Of a DNA stretch of 13,277 nucleotides, positions 1 to 6,539 are shown piece by piece. The notes under the pieces are model-generated. The model did no database searches. It was not told where the DNA came from and saw nothing but the letters and a program-made list of their open reading frames with translations. The stretch's first letter is position 1. Every line of letters starts with the position of its first letter. The stretch is from Deinococcus roseus (GTDB lineage: Bacteria; Deinococcota; Deinococci; Deinococcales; Deinococcaceae): the NCBI RefSeq assembly GCF_014646895.1, contig NZ_BMOD01000051.1, positions 1 to 13,277 of the forward strand. Reading direction: 5' to 3'. Made by a program: the position numbers and the translations under genes.

Positions 1-8
1 TTGCATGC

Positions 9-977
9 TCAGATAGGGGCATTTGGGTACCACAAAGTCCGATGTTCACCGGCATTCCTCTCCGACCCTTTGCAGGTCGCACTATCGTTTGGTGGACAGT
101 GCACAATGGGTGGCGTGGGAATGGTTTGCAGCAGGCCCTGAATGATGTTGGACCGACTGGTGTTGCTGGTTGTGGTGTTCCTGTACAGCAGGTTCTTCCA
201 GTCCCCCGGGTTCATCAGGCCCCGGGCCACCGCAAGGTCCGCGAAGTACCCTTCGGCTTCGGCGTACATCGCCACCGCAGAGTACCGGTAGCCTTTTTCA
301 TCTTCATCCCTCAGGGCCAGCACGGTGGGCTCGAACCGGGAGAAGCGGTATGCTGCGTCGTCCGCCGGCAGGGATTCAAACATGGCGGTCTTCACCACAT
401 CCAGCAGGTGGTCTGCACGATGCTGGAAGTACTCCAGCACCTGGGTGTCGGCCTCATCAAACTGTTCATCGAGGTACAGATCCATGAACGTGCGGGCCAC
501 ATCCCAGGGCAGAAAACCCAGCACCATTTCGACCAGCCAGCCCCTTGTGGAGGCCGTGTCCAGCACCTGGTGGTACTGCCCCATTTCGATCCTGAGTTTT
601 TCAAGGGTTTCTTCGTCTGGAAGGAAGCTGGTGATGTTGATCTGGGTGGCCAGGTCAATGGAATGCTTCAGTTGCAGCATCTGGTCTTGCAACCCGCCCG
701 GGCCATGGAAGGCCTGATGTGCTGTCTCCATGGCCTGCCTGTAATGTGCCAGAATGGGCTGCAGCTGCTGGTGGATCTGGTCGGCGATTCTGGTCCAATC
801 CAGCAGGGGAAGCTCAAAATGAGGCACAGGGATGACGCGGTCCATGAGTTCGATTTGACGGAGCACCCCTTCCGGCAGTACCTGTGGCACCTGAATCTTC
901 AGCAGGTCCGTGGCCCAGCTGGGGGTGGTGTTCTCCTGCGTGGTGTCCTCGGTGGGCTGCTGGTCATGTTCACTCAT
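9..977 (-). CDS. Hypothetical acidic helical protein (322 aa)
   Basis: I do not recognise this protein. It is rich in Glu, Asp, Gln and Leu, has no signal peptide or membrane segment, and looks mostly alpha-helical. A predicted helical core spans roughly residues 40-270, and a Thr/Asn/Pro-rich tail follows. I chose the ATG at 977 (MSEHDQQ) over upstream in-frame ATGs (1094, 1046, 1019). A TATGAT box ends six bases before this start, the leaderless arrangement also seen elsewhere in the window. The upstream ATGs lack a ribosome binding site, and the residues they would add do not look like a domain. The first part (about residues 5-25) is a polar Gln/Thr/Glu-rich stretch. It is transcribed away from the 1325-3365 block, so the two probably have separate promoters. 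It is likely cytoplasmic; the function is unknown. Confidence 0.72.
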   Translation of the reverse strand: MSEHDQQPTEDTTQENTTPSWATDLLKIQVPQVLPEGVLRQIELMDRVIPVPHFELPLLDWTRIADQIHQQLQPILAHYRQAMETAHQAFHGPGGLQDQMLQLKHSIDLATQINITSFLPDEETLEKLRIEMGQYHQVLDTASTRGWLVEMVLGFLPWDVARTFMDLYLDEQFDEADTQVLEYFQHRADHLLDVVKTAMFESLPADDAAYRFSRFEPTVLALRDEDEKGYRYSAVAMYAEAEGYFADLAVARGLMNPGDWKNLLYRNTTTSNTSRSNIIQGLLQTIPTPPIVHCPPNDSATCKGSERNAGEHRTLWYPNAPI

Positions 978-983
978 TTCCCC

Positions 984-989
984 ATCATA
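984..989 (-). promoter_or_regulatory. -10 box of a probable leaderless promoter
   Basis: On the minus strand TATGAT lies at -12 to -7 relative to the ATG at 977, so transcription would begin at or next to the start codon. No convincing -35 box is visible 16-18 bases further upstream. This spacing matches the TANNNT boxes of leaderless genes described in Deinococcus. Confidence 0.4.
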
Positions 990-1195
990 TTCTGTATGGA
1001 GCAGAACATCATCTGCCATTCGGACAGCATGACCCCCACTGAGCATCCCGTCATCCGCATGGGGTTGCTCACAGACAGTGCCCCATTCCACCACGCCCGA
1101 TGTTCAATCTGATTCAGGCCAGCGTGCCCACAATCCTTTCCAGGCAACACACCTTACTGCCTTGCTCCAGCACACCATCCAGATTCCCCTGGAAA

Positions 1196-1211
1196 CACCT
1201 CCATTGAGGTG
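1196..1211. repeat. Perfect 6-bp inverted repeat, 4-base loop
   Basis: CACCTC, a CATT loop and GAGGTG form a short hairpin or operator-like site in the divergent intergenic region. There is no T-run long enough for an intrinsic terminator on either strand. It could be a regulator site or chance. Confidence 0.25.
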
Positions 1212-1324
1212 AAACCGGTCCTTCAATCCGATTCTGCCTCCCTGCGGTCCAATTTGACAAAATCAGGGTGCAAGACACCTTCATCTGGACACACAAAAAC
1301 TGGATAATGCCCACAGGAGGATGC

Positions 1325-1900
1325 ATGAAATTCAACCCTGTTTCATGGCTCACCCTGATGTTCCTGTCAGGCTGGGCCACAGCAGAAACCACCGCAGTCC
1401 TGAGTCCCCCATGGGCCACCCAGGCGGTTCCCAACATTGAAAAACTCCACGACAGTGCCATCTGTGAACTTCCCACCTCACCCATGGCTTACATCAATGG
1501 GAAACGTGATCCTGACCTGCTTGAAGCCATCGAAAAAGATCTCAAGATCACCCTGGTCAGCAGCGACCTCAAAACCAACGATTACAGTTGCATCCTGTAC
1601 GTGGGCACAGACCTGATGGCAACCCAGCAGGGAGACACCTACCTTGCCACCCTGGAATTCGAAGTGATTTACAACGACCTGATCATCAAAGAGGTCCTGC
1701 CAGCCAAATCCAGCCCGTACAACAACGTGCCCACGGTCCTCAACGGCCGGCACCAGTTCAGCATCCCCATTTACCGTGACTTTCTGACGTTCACTGGAAA
1801 GTACACCCCAGAAGGGTTCAAAGCAGCGGTGCTGGATGCACAAAAACAGCTTTTCAACAGGTTCTATGCTGAATGGCGAGAAAACGCGTTGGGACGATAA
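1325..1900 (+). CDS. Secreted hypothetical protein (191 aa)
   Basis: The start is the ATG at 1325, preceded by a full AGGAGG (1315-1320) four bases upstream. An in-frame ATG at 1268 would put 19 extra residues ahead of an obvious signal peptide. Residues 1-20 form a classical Sec signal: a Lys near the N-terminus, a hydrophobic core (WLTLMFLSGW) and a cleavage site after ATA. The mature part has mixed alpha/beta character and two cysteines (near residues 47 and 69) that could form a disulfide outside the cytoplasm. No known domain is recognised. It is followed at 62 bases by a lipoprotein gene in the same orientation and may share its envelope context. Export is well supported; the function is unknown. 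Confidence 0.8.
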   Translation: MKFNPVSWLTLMFLSGWATAETTAVLSPPWATQAVPNIEKLHDSAICELPTSPMAYINGKRDPDLLEAIEKDLKITLVSSDLKTNDYSCILYVGTDLMATQQGDTYLATLEFEVIYNDLIIKEVLPAKSSPYNNVPTVLNGRHQFSIPIYRDFLTFTGKYTPEGFKAAVLDAQKQLFNRFYAEWRENALGR

Positions 1901-1950
1901 GGGGGATGCTTTGATTCAGCCAGATGGCAGCAAGGCCCTCACCTTTCCAC

Positions 1951-1956
1951 CATAAT
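1951..1956 (+). promoter_or_regulatory. -10 box (CATAAT) of a probable leaderless promoter
   Basis: CATAAT matches five of six bases of the TATAAT consensus and lies at -12 to -7 relative to the ATG at 1963. No clear -35 is seen. Because no ribosome binding site precedes 1963, this box favours a leaderless transcript starting at that ATG. Confidence 0.4.
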
Positions 1957-1962
1957 AAAAGC

Positions 1963-2559
1963 ATGCCTGTGCCCCGTCCGTGCCCCGTCCCGTTCCAGAC
2001 CTGGATTTGCCTTGGTCTCCTGACCTTGCTGCTCTCCTCCTGCTCCCCAGCACCGGACGGCGGAACGTACTTGTGGAAGCTCGTTCAGAATCCCACGGGG
2101 GCACAGGTCGACCGCTACATCGATGACTTCCATGACCGGGGCACCCCTGCCTTCATCTGGAAGTACCAGGTGAAGGGCCATGAAATCCACCTCGCTAAGA
2201 TGAAGTCACGGCCCGAACTGTTCTCCATCTCGGTGTATGAAACAGCGTTTCCCATCTACAGCATTGCCAGGAAGTACAGGCGGGTGTTCACCTTACTGCC
2301 TCAACTTGAGACCAAACACGTTGAAACCTGGTACCTGCTGCAAGATGGCCCCTTCGAAGGGCTTTATGCGCAAGAGTCCCTGTATGAGGACAGTGCGTAC
2401 CTGACCCTCACCTCGGGCGAGTATGAAATCCTCAATGGGGACCACCGGGAAGCAGATTTTGACGATGAATACATGCTTCAGGGATGGCCCCTTCGCGCTT
2501 ACCTGCAATCCCCCAACCGTTTCTGCGGCTTGCAGAACATCATTTGCGGCTCCAGATGA
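1963..2559 (+). CDS. Putative lipoprotein of unknown function (198 aa)
   Basis: The N-terminus has a type II (lipoprotein) signal: a short Arg-containing start, a hydrophobic stretch (ICLGLLTLLL) and the lipobox LSSC with Cys at about residue 27. The product is therefore probably lipid-anchored at the outer face of a membrane. I chose the ATG at 1963 because it gives a normal-length signal and is preceded by CATAAT at leaderless distance. The in-frame ATG at 1924 would add 13 residues and has no good ribosome binding site either. The mature part is rich in Tyr, Phe and Leu and contains a repeated-looking aromatic pattern, with two Cys near the C-terminus (about residues 190 and 196). I do not recognise a family. 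It sits between two other exported proteins. Confidence 0.75.
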   Translation: MPVPRPCPVPFQTWICLGLLTLLLSSCSPAPDGGTYLWKLVQNPTGAQVDRYIDDFHDRGTPAFIWKYQVKGHEIHLAKMKSRPELFSISVYETAFPIYSIARKYRRVFTLLPQLETKHVETWYLLQDGPFEGLYAQESLYEDSAYLTLTSGEYEILNGDHREADFDDEYMLQGWPLRAYLQSPNRFCGLQNIICGSR

Positions 2560-2684
2560 ACCGGGACCCATCCAGTTGTGGCTTTCGCAAAATGCAGGGC
2601 AGGCAGGAACCATCCGTCTGGCCTCCAACCCATCCTTCTTTCACCTGTGAGAACCCAGCAGGACCAGCACCCTGGAGGAGCCCC

Positions 2685-3365
2685 ATGAAGACGCTTCCTT
2701 TCCTGATCGCCCTCATCCTCACCAGCACCCTCGCACACGCCCATCCAGGTGGACTGGACAAGAACGGCTGCCACCGCAACAGCAAAACCGGGGATTACCA
2801 CTGCCACCAGTCCCCCACACCCACACCCACCCCAGTACCCGCACCCACACCCACCCCGGCACCCAGCCAGACTGCACCCGCCACCTCCACTCTGGCCGAC
2901 CTGCAGACCGCACTGAAAAGCACTTTGCTGGTCACCTCCGAGCATTGCAGCTTCACTGCGCTGGCCTGCGGGAGTTTGCGGATGGACCTGGCCACCGCTG
3001 AAAGCACCATCAACCAGTGGCTGGAGCAGCACATCCCGGCCGCCCAGCGGGCCCTCGGCACCTGGACGACCATTGAGAGCAGCCCCCCAACCCGCCGTCA
3101 AACCACCGTGCTTTACGGGAAACCCACCTACCTGTTCGCCACCCTTCATGATGGGGAGACCGTGGTGTACTTCACCACCAACATCAACGACCTCCCGAAC
3201 ACCAAAAAGTACTTCCTGGAAGACTCAAAAGTGGTGGTGACCTGCAAGGATTTCGCCCGCATTGAGGTGGCGTACCTGTTCATGCAACTGGCCGCCACAA
3301 AGGACCAGCGGGACCCTTACGGCCTCGATCCCAATGGGGACGGGGTGCCGTGCAATGAGCAGTGA
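2685..3365 (+). CDS. Secreted YHYH-motif and Excalibur-motif protein (226 aa)
   Basis: The ATG at 2685 follows a strong GGAGGAG four bases upstream. Residues 1-19 are a Sec signal peptide ending in AHA. Directly after it comes a YHYH-type motif (about residues 20-41), with HPGGLDKNGCH followed by the TGDYHCH signature whose His and Cys residues suggest metal binding. A Thr-Pro linker (about 43-62) leads to a middle region (about 65-180) with Cys 88 and Cys 95 that I do not recognise. The C-terminus (about 186-224) is an Excalibur-like calcium-binding motif: Cys187, then DPNGDGVPC ending at Cys223. Excalibur motifs are found in extracellular bacterial proteins. The protein is most likely secreted or wall-associated and bound to divalent metal; whether it has an enzymatic role is unknown. 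A hairpin follows the stop. Confidence 0.85.
   Translation: MKTLPFLIALILTSTLAHAHPGGLDKNGCHRNSKTGDYHCHQSPTPTPTPVPAPTPTPAPSQTAPATSTLADLQTALKSTLLVTSEHCSFTALACGSLRMDLATAESTINQWLEQHIPAAQRALGTWTTIESSPPTRRQTTVLYGKPTYLFATLHDGETVVYFTTNINDLPNTKKYFLEDSKVVVTCKDFARIEVAYLFMQLAATKDQRDPYGLDPNGDGVPCNEQ
2812..2871 (+). repeat. Low-complexity CCCACA-type tract encoding a Thr-Pro linker
   Basis: The DNA is an imperfect repeat of CCC-ACA/ACC/GCA codons that encodes the flexible Thr/Pro/Ala linker between the YHYH motif and the middle region. Its length could vary by slippage in units of six bases without breaking the frame. Confidence 0.6.
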
Positions 3366-3371
3366 GGCCAG

Positions 3372-3387
3372 GGGGGAAAGCTCCCCC
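3372..3387 (+). terminator. G/C hairpin after the YHYH/Excalibur gene
   Basis: GGGGG (3372-3376), an AAAGCT loop and CCCCC (3383-3387) form a 5-bp hairpin just past the stop at 3365. It is followed by a pyrimidine stretch, TTCCTTCCTTTC, and not by a pure T-run. It is a plausible but weak intrinsic terminator that also overlaps the leader of the next gene. Confidence 0.4.
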
Positions 3388-3410
3388 TTCCTTCCTTTCA
3401 GGGGGTGACT

Positions 3411-3956
3411 GTGACCGAATTGCCTTCAGAACAGGACATTCGAGAAGTGCTCCTTGAGATGGCCCACAGTGAAGACCGCACCGGCTGGGGGGACGTGAAG
3501 TTGCAGCTGTTCTCCCTTCCGGAAGACCTGCTGCTGCCAGTGCTCCGTGAGGGGGTGCAGGACGTGGACCCCATGGTGCGCTGCCAGGCCGGCACCCTCC
3601 TGATGGACTTGCAGGGGGGCAGGCACGTGGAATTTTACCAGTCCCTCTTCCGGGACCCGGAGGACTGGGTGCGGTGGAACATCACCGGCAAGGCCTCCAC
3701 TTTGCAGGAAGTGAACCTGGACCATGGGATCCGGGAGCGCTTGCTGACGGATGAAGAGGTCAGCGTGCAGGTGGTGGCCACCTGTTACCTCAACGAAGTG
3801 GTGGGACCCTCCAGCATTCCTTTTCTGCTGTGGCTGATCACCCACCCCACCGAACCGGACCTCCTGGGGCACACCCGTAACAGTGCCGCAGAAGGAAGCC
3901 TCACCAGCCTGCTGCTGTGGCATGCCAGCGGGCTGGATGCCGAAGTGCTGATTTAA
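3411..3956 (+). CDS. HEAT-like repeat protein (181 aa)
   Basis: This is a small, soluble, helical protein with HEAT-like helix pairs. Examples are the stretch with LREGVQDVDPMVRCQAGTLL (about residues 44-63) and the stretch around LLTDEEVSVQVVATCYLNEV (about 110-130). HEAT arrays usually serve as protein-binding scaffolds. I chose GTG at 3411. It lies five bases after AGGGGG, part of AGGGGGTGA, which matches the anti-Shine-Dalgarno complement in eight of nine bases. The in-frame GTG at 3405 would overlap that site. There is no signal peptide, so the protein is likely cytoplasmic. It ends 294 bases before the stop of the facing kinase gene. The reading frame stays open after its stop codon to 4245. 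Assignment to the HEAT class is by pattern, with no database search. Confidence 0.7.
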   Translation: MTELPSEQDIREVLLEMAHSEDRTGWGDVKLQLFSLPEDLLLPVLREGVQDVDPMVRCQAGTLLMDLQGGRHVEFYQSLFRDPEDWVRWNITGKASTLQEVNLDHGIRERLLTDEEVSVQVVATCYLNEVVGPSSIPFLLWLITHPTEPDLLGHTRNSAAEGSLTSLLLWHASGLDAEVLI

Positions 3957-3980
3957 GGGGGTGCTTTTCAACTGGGACCC

Positions 3981-4247
3981 ATGACCTGTCACACTGTCCT
4001 GAAGGACCTTCCCTTAGGAGCAGATGTGTCAGAGGGGGAGGGCTTCTCCTCCCTGCACGGACACACCCTTCACCGGACCTCCCTGGTTGCAAAAAGCCCT
4101 CTCGGGTGCTTCTCGGTGGACCTGGTGGCCCACCTGGACGGTCAGGGGAACGGTATGCGGTCCGTTTCCCCCTCCACCTACCGGCTCTGGGGGGTGCCGG
4201 TTGACCCGCCTCCCTTGCGGGTCGAAGTGGGGCAAGCGTCACCATAA
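3981..4247 (+). CDS. Possible small ORF or displaced C-terminal extension (88 aa)
   Basis: This stretch is open in exactly the frame of the HEAT-like gene. After that gene's TAA (3954-3956) the frame runs on with no stop until TAA at 4245-4247, four bases short of the stop of the facing kinase. About three-quarters of its third codon positions are G or C (my count), which resembles neighbouring genes. Its first ATG (3981) is preceded only by GGGA, a poor ribosome binding site. No domain is recognised. It may be a separate small gene, the remnant of a longer gene cut by a nonsense change, or chance openness in GC-rich DNA. It also contains the hairpins listed below, which argues for non-coding. 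Confidence 0.3.
   Translation: MTCHTVLKDLPLGADVSEGEGFSSLHGHTLHRTSLVAKSPLGCFSVDLVAHLDGQGNGMRSVSPSTYRLWGVPVDPPPLRVEVGQASP
4145..4171. repeat. Imperfect inverted repeat (GGGGAA-CGG / CCGTTTCCCC)
   Basis: GGGGAACGG (4145-4153) can pair with CCGTTTCCCC (4162-4171) with one bulged base and an 8-base loop. It lies in the tail-to-tail region between the HEAT-like gene and the kinase gene and may help end transcription. There is no T-run. Confidence 0.3.
4201..4225 (-). terminator. Strong hairpin downstream of the kinase gene, no T-run
   Basis: GACCCGC (4203-4209) and GCGGGTC (4217-4223) are perfectly complementary across a 7-base loop, and two further outer pairs are possible (one G-T wobble, one A-T). 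It lies 26 bases past the kinase stop on the minus strand. The absence of a T-run on either side makes intrinsic termination uncertain. It could instead stabilise a 3' end. Confidence 0.4.
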
Positions 4248-4250
4248 GGG

Positions 4251-6377
4251 TTAACGGATTTTGAGGTTGTGGCTGTAATTGCCCCAGCTGGACACCTGGC
4301 CATCCGTGAACTCCACCGTGCTGGATTCGTACTGCCACACGTCCGGAGAGTAACTGTCCGGAGTGCCCATCGCCAGGAGCACCGTGTTCATGGAGTCCCC
4401 GAGGGTGAAGCTTTTTGCGGTGCCTGGACGGGTGGATTCCAGCACCACCTTGAGGTTGTGGCTGTAATTGCCCCAGCCGGATACCCGGCCATCTGTGAAC
4501 TCCACCGTGCTGGATTCGTACTGCCAGACGTCCTCGCTCGGACTGTCGGGGGTGCCCATCACTGAGAGCACCGTGTCCTGGGTGTCCCCGAGGGTGAACT
4601 GTGGTTTGCTGGCCTTCTGCCTGGGGGTGGCTTTGACTTTGAGGTTGTGGCTGTAATTGCCCCAGCTGGACACCTGGCCATCCGTGAACTCCACCGTGCT
4701 GGATTCGTACTGCCACACGTCCGGAGAGTAACTGTCCGGGGTGCCCATTGCCAGGAGCACCGTGTTCATGGAGTCCCCGAGGGTGAAGCTTTTTGCGGTG
4801 CCTGGACGGGTGGACTCAAGCACCACCTTGAGGTTGTGGCTGTAATTGCCCCAGCCGGACACCCGTCCATCCGTGAACTCCACCGTGCTGGATTCGTACT
4901 GCCAGATGTCCTCACCGGGCGCGTCCGGCACCCCCATCACCTTTTTCACATGCTCCTGGGTGTCCCCGAGGGAGAAGGTCCCTTTGGGCCGGGAGGGGGG
5001 TGGAGCCACCGCTTCCTCCTGGGGTTCAGCCGGTGCAGGTGGGGTTTCGGCTTGCTGAGGAGGGTCCGGGTTGTCCGGGACGATCTGTGGGAGGTCTTCA
5101 GGTGGGTTGGGTTCGGCAGGTTCTGGGGTGGTTTCTTCCCTTGCGGTCTCATCGTCGGGCAGGATCCATCCGTCCTCGGTGCCTGGGGTCTCCACCTGGG
5201 TGTCCGGGGCAGGGTCTGGTGGGACGGAAGGTTCGACACTGGGTTCGGGTTGGGTGGGGGGATCTTGCGGGGTTTGGGGTGCTGGCGGGGTGAACTGCGC
5301 CTGGTTCTGAATGTCCCTGCCCGGGCCTGCACCGAAGATGACTTTGCCGAGCAGGATGAGGCCGACCACCCACACCCAGGTGTAATTCTTGCCTGTGGGG
5401 GCGGCTTTTGAGGGTGCAGGCCGGGAGGTGGGGGGTGTTTCTGGTGCACTGGGTGCACTGAGCATTCGCAGGAAGGCATCGGCACTTTGGGGGCGGTTTT
5501 TGACGTCCACTTCCAGCAGGCTGAGGATGCTGGTTTTCAGCTTCTCGGGGGTGCTTCTGGGCATCTGCGGCAACCCTGTGCCTTTGGTGCGACTCACGGC
5601 GTCGGGTGGGGGATCACCGGTGAGCAAATAGAACAGGGTGGCCCCCAGGGCGTACAGGTCGGTGTAGGGGGCGAGTTTGGCCTGACTGGCATACTGCTCG
5701 AGGGGTGCAAAGCCCGGGGTGACCAGGCGGTCTGCCGGGGTGATTCGGCCTCCGGTCCATTCCAGGGCACTGCCGAAGTCAATCAGAACGGCTTTGCCTG
5801 TGCTTTCCAGGATGACATTTTCGGGTTTGATGTCCCGGTGGAGCAGGCCCGCTTCGTGCACGACTTTCAGGGCCCCTGCGAGTTCCCAGGCGATGTCTTC
5901 GACCTTCTTCACCGGGAGTTTCCCCTGCTCGGTGACTTCAGCGAGGTTCTGTCCGGAGAGGTAAGCCATCACCATGTAGGCGGTGCCGTTCTCCTCAAAA
6001 ACGTCGGTGACCTGCACAATGCTGGGGTGCTTGAACTGGGCGACCGTGCGGGCTTCTTGCAGGAAGCTGTTTTTGAGCCGTTGCAGGTCCACATCGGGGA
6101 GTGCAGCTGAGTCCTCCACGTTGTTGCCCTGCCGGATCGCTCCTTCCGGGAAGAGTTCTTTGAGGGCGAACTGGACTTGCAAGGTGGTGTGGGTGGCCAG
6201 GTAGGTGATGCCGAACGCACCCTCACCGAGCACCCGTTCCATTCTGTACCGCCCTTGCAGCACCGTCCCAATTTTGAGGGGATGGGTCTGCCCGACAAGG
6301 TCTGGATTCGGCTGCCCGCAATACGGGCATCTCTGGAGGGAATCCGGGTAATTCTGGGTGCAGGCCGTGCAACGCAT
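4251..6377 (-). CDS. Transmembrane Ser/Thr protein kinase with four exposed repeats (708 aa)
   Basis: The protein opens with a four-Cys zinc ribbon (C3, C6, C17, C20). The kinase domain (about 43-306) has the Gly loop LGEGAFG (50-56), ATP-binding Lys73, helix-C Glu108, the catalytic loop HRDIKPEN (180-187) and the metal-binding DFG (200-202). The usual APE is replaced by APL followed by EQY (224-229). All catalytic residues are present, so it should phosphorylate proteins in the cytoplasm. A single membrane helix (about 332-352) and a long Pro/Glu/Thr linker lead to four repeats (about 468, 531, 594 and 657 onward) with a strict 63-residue period. Each contains WQYESSTVEFTDG and WGNYSHNLK, recalling SmpA/OmlA-like extracytoplasmic repeats. 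I start at 6377 (MRCTAC), with GGAGG and a TATGCT box just upstream. An ATG at 6440 would add 21 unconvincing residues. Confidence 0.92.
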   Translation of the reverse strand: MRCTACTQNYPDSLQRCPYCGQPNPDLVGQTHPLKIGTVLQGRYRMERVLGEGAFGITYLATHTTLQVQFALKELFPEGAIRQGNNVEDSAALPDVDLQRLKNSFLQEARTVAQFKHPSIVQVTDVFEENGTAYMVMAYLSGQNLAEVTEQGKLPVKKVEDIAWELAGALKVVHEAGLLHRDIKPENVILESTGKAVLIDFGSALEWTGGRITPADRLVTPGFAPLEQYASQAKLAPYTDLYALGATLFYLLTGDPPPDAVSRTKGTGLPQMPRSTPEKLKTSILSLLEVDVKNRPQSADAFLRMLSAPSAPETPPTSRPAPSKAAPTGKNYTWVWVVGLILLGKVIFGAGPGRDIQNQAQFTPPAPQTPQDPPTQPEPSVEPSVPPDPAPDTQVETPGTEDGWILPDDETAREETTPEPAEPNPPEDLPQIVPDNPDPPQQAETPPAPAEPQEEAVAPPPSRPKGTFSLGDTQEHVKKVMGVPDAPGEDIWQYESSTVEFTDGRVSGWGNYSHNLKVVLESTRPGTAKSFTLGDSMNTVLLAMGTPDSYSPDVWQYESSTVEFTDGQVSSWGNYSHNLKVKATPRQKASKPQFTLGDTQDTVLSVMGTPDSPSEDVWQYESSTVEFTDGRVSGWGNYSHNLKVVLESTRPGTAKSFTLGDSMNTVLLAMGTPDSYSPDVWQYESSTVEFTDGQVSSWGNYSHNLKIR
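4257..4976 (-). repeat. Four tandem 189-bp coding repeats, in two 378-bp pairs
   Basis: The repeat cores lie at 4257-4409, 4446-4598, 4635-4787 and 4824-4976, spaced exactly 189 bases apart, and encode the kinase's extracytoplasmic domain. Segments 378 bases apart are the most alike. Over 4261-4449 versus 4639-4827 I count four mismatches in 189 bases, all silent. About 85 further bases hold four more, after which similarity falls. This points to a tandem duplication of a two-repeat unit, or to gene conversion between units. Confidence 0.85.
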
Positions 6378-6384
6378 CCCCTCC

Positions 6385-6390
6385 AGCATA
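6385..6390 (-). promoter_or_regulatory. -10 box (TATGCT) upstream of the kinase gene
   Basis: On the minus strand TATGCT fits TANNNT and ends seven bases before the ATG at 6377. The intervening bases are GGAGGGG, a Shine-Dalgarno-like run too close to the start to be ideal. Transcription would begin at or within a few bases of the ATG. No -35 is visible. Confidence 0.3.
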
Positions 6391-6525
6391 GGGCATGGGC
6401 TGCAAAAAGCACCCTTCCAGCAGGGTGAGGTCTGGATCAAGCGGTGCGCAGCGAATCAAGCCCAGAAGGAAGCGTTCGGGCAGACCCAGCTTGTTGCCAA
6501 AAAAGCTGTCCTGACAGGGAACCGC

Positions 6526-6534
6526 TGGTACAAT
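6526..6534 (+). promoter_or_regulatory. Extended -10 promoter (TGGTACAAT) of the exonuclease gene
   Basis: TGG directly before TACAAT gives an extended -10 element with five of six consensus bases in the hexamer. The hexamer (6529-6534) lies at -11 to -6 of the ATG at 6540, which predicts a leaderless transcript. There is no ribosome binding site at this start, which fits. Confidence 0.45.
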
Positions 6535-6539
6535 GCCCC

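Larger units (their letters stand above)
978..1324. other. Intergenic region between divergent genes
   Basis: This 347-base gap separates the minus-strand gene starting at 977 from the plus-strand gene starting at 1325. It holds the TATGAT box at 984-989 and a perfect 6-bp inverted repeat with a CATT loop (CACCTC 1196-1201 / GAGGTG 1206-1211). It also holds an isolated TTGACA at 1254-1259 without a good -10 at the right distance, a GATAAT at 1303-1308 that could serve as the -10 for the plus-strand gene, and an AGGAGG at 1315-1320. I see no convincing coding region in it. Confidence 0.5.

Noticed and set aside
42..1112. Long plus-strand open frame opposite the first gene
   Set aside because: It is antisense to the gene at 9-977, has low-complexity His/Gln/Val-rich composition and no ribosome binding site. 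The minus-strand reading has normal codon use and a plausible promoter.
1254..1259. Perfect TTGACA as a -35 box for the gene at 1325
   Set aside because: No acceptable -10 box occurs 16-18 bases downstream, so I did not call a promoter there.
2812..2871. Possible non-coding microsatellite
   Set aside because: The tract is in frame inside a well-supported gene and encodes a typical Thr-Pro linker.
2499..3149. Gly-rich minus-strand frame opposite the YHYH/Excalibur gene
   Set aside because: The Gly/Val/Cys richness comes from the reverse of the Thr-Pro linker codons. There is no start signal, and the plus strand encodes recognisable motifs.
4257..4976. CRISPR-like regular repeats
   Set aside because: The units are 189 bp, continuous in frame and encode protein repeats. 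There are no short repeats separated by unique spacers.
4647..5411. Plus-strand frame with repeated AVIAPAGHLAIRELHRAG-like units
   Set aside because: It is the reverse complement of the kinase repeats and Pro-rich linker and has no independent start signals.
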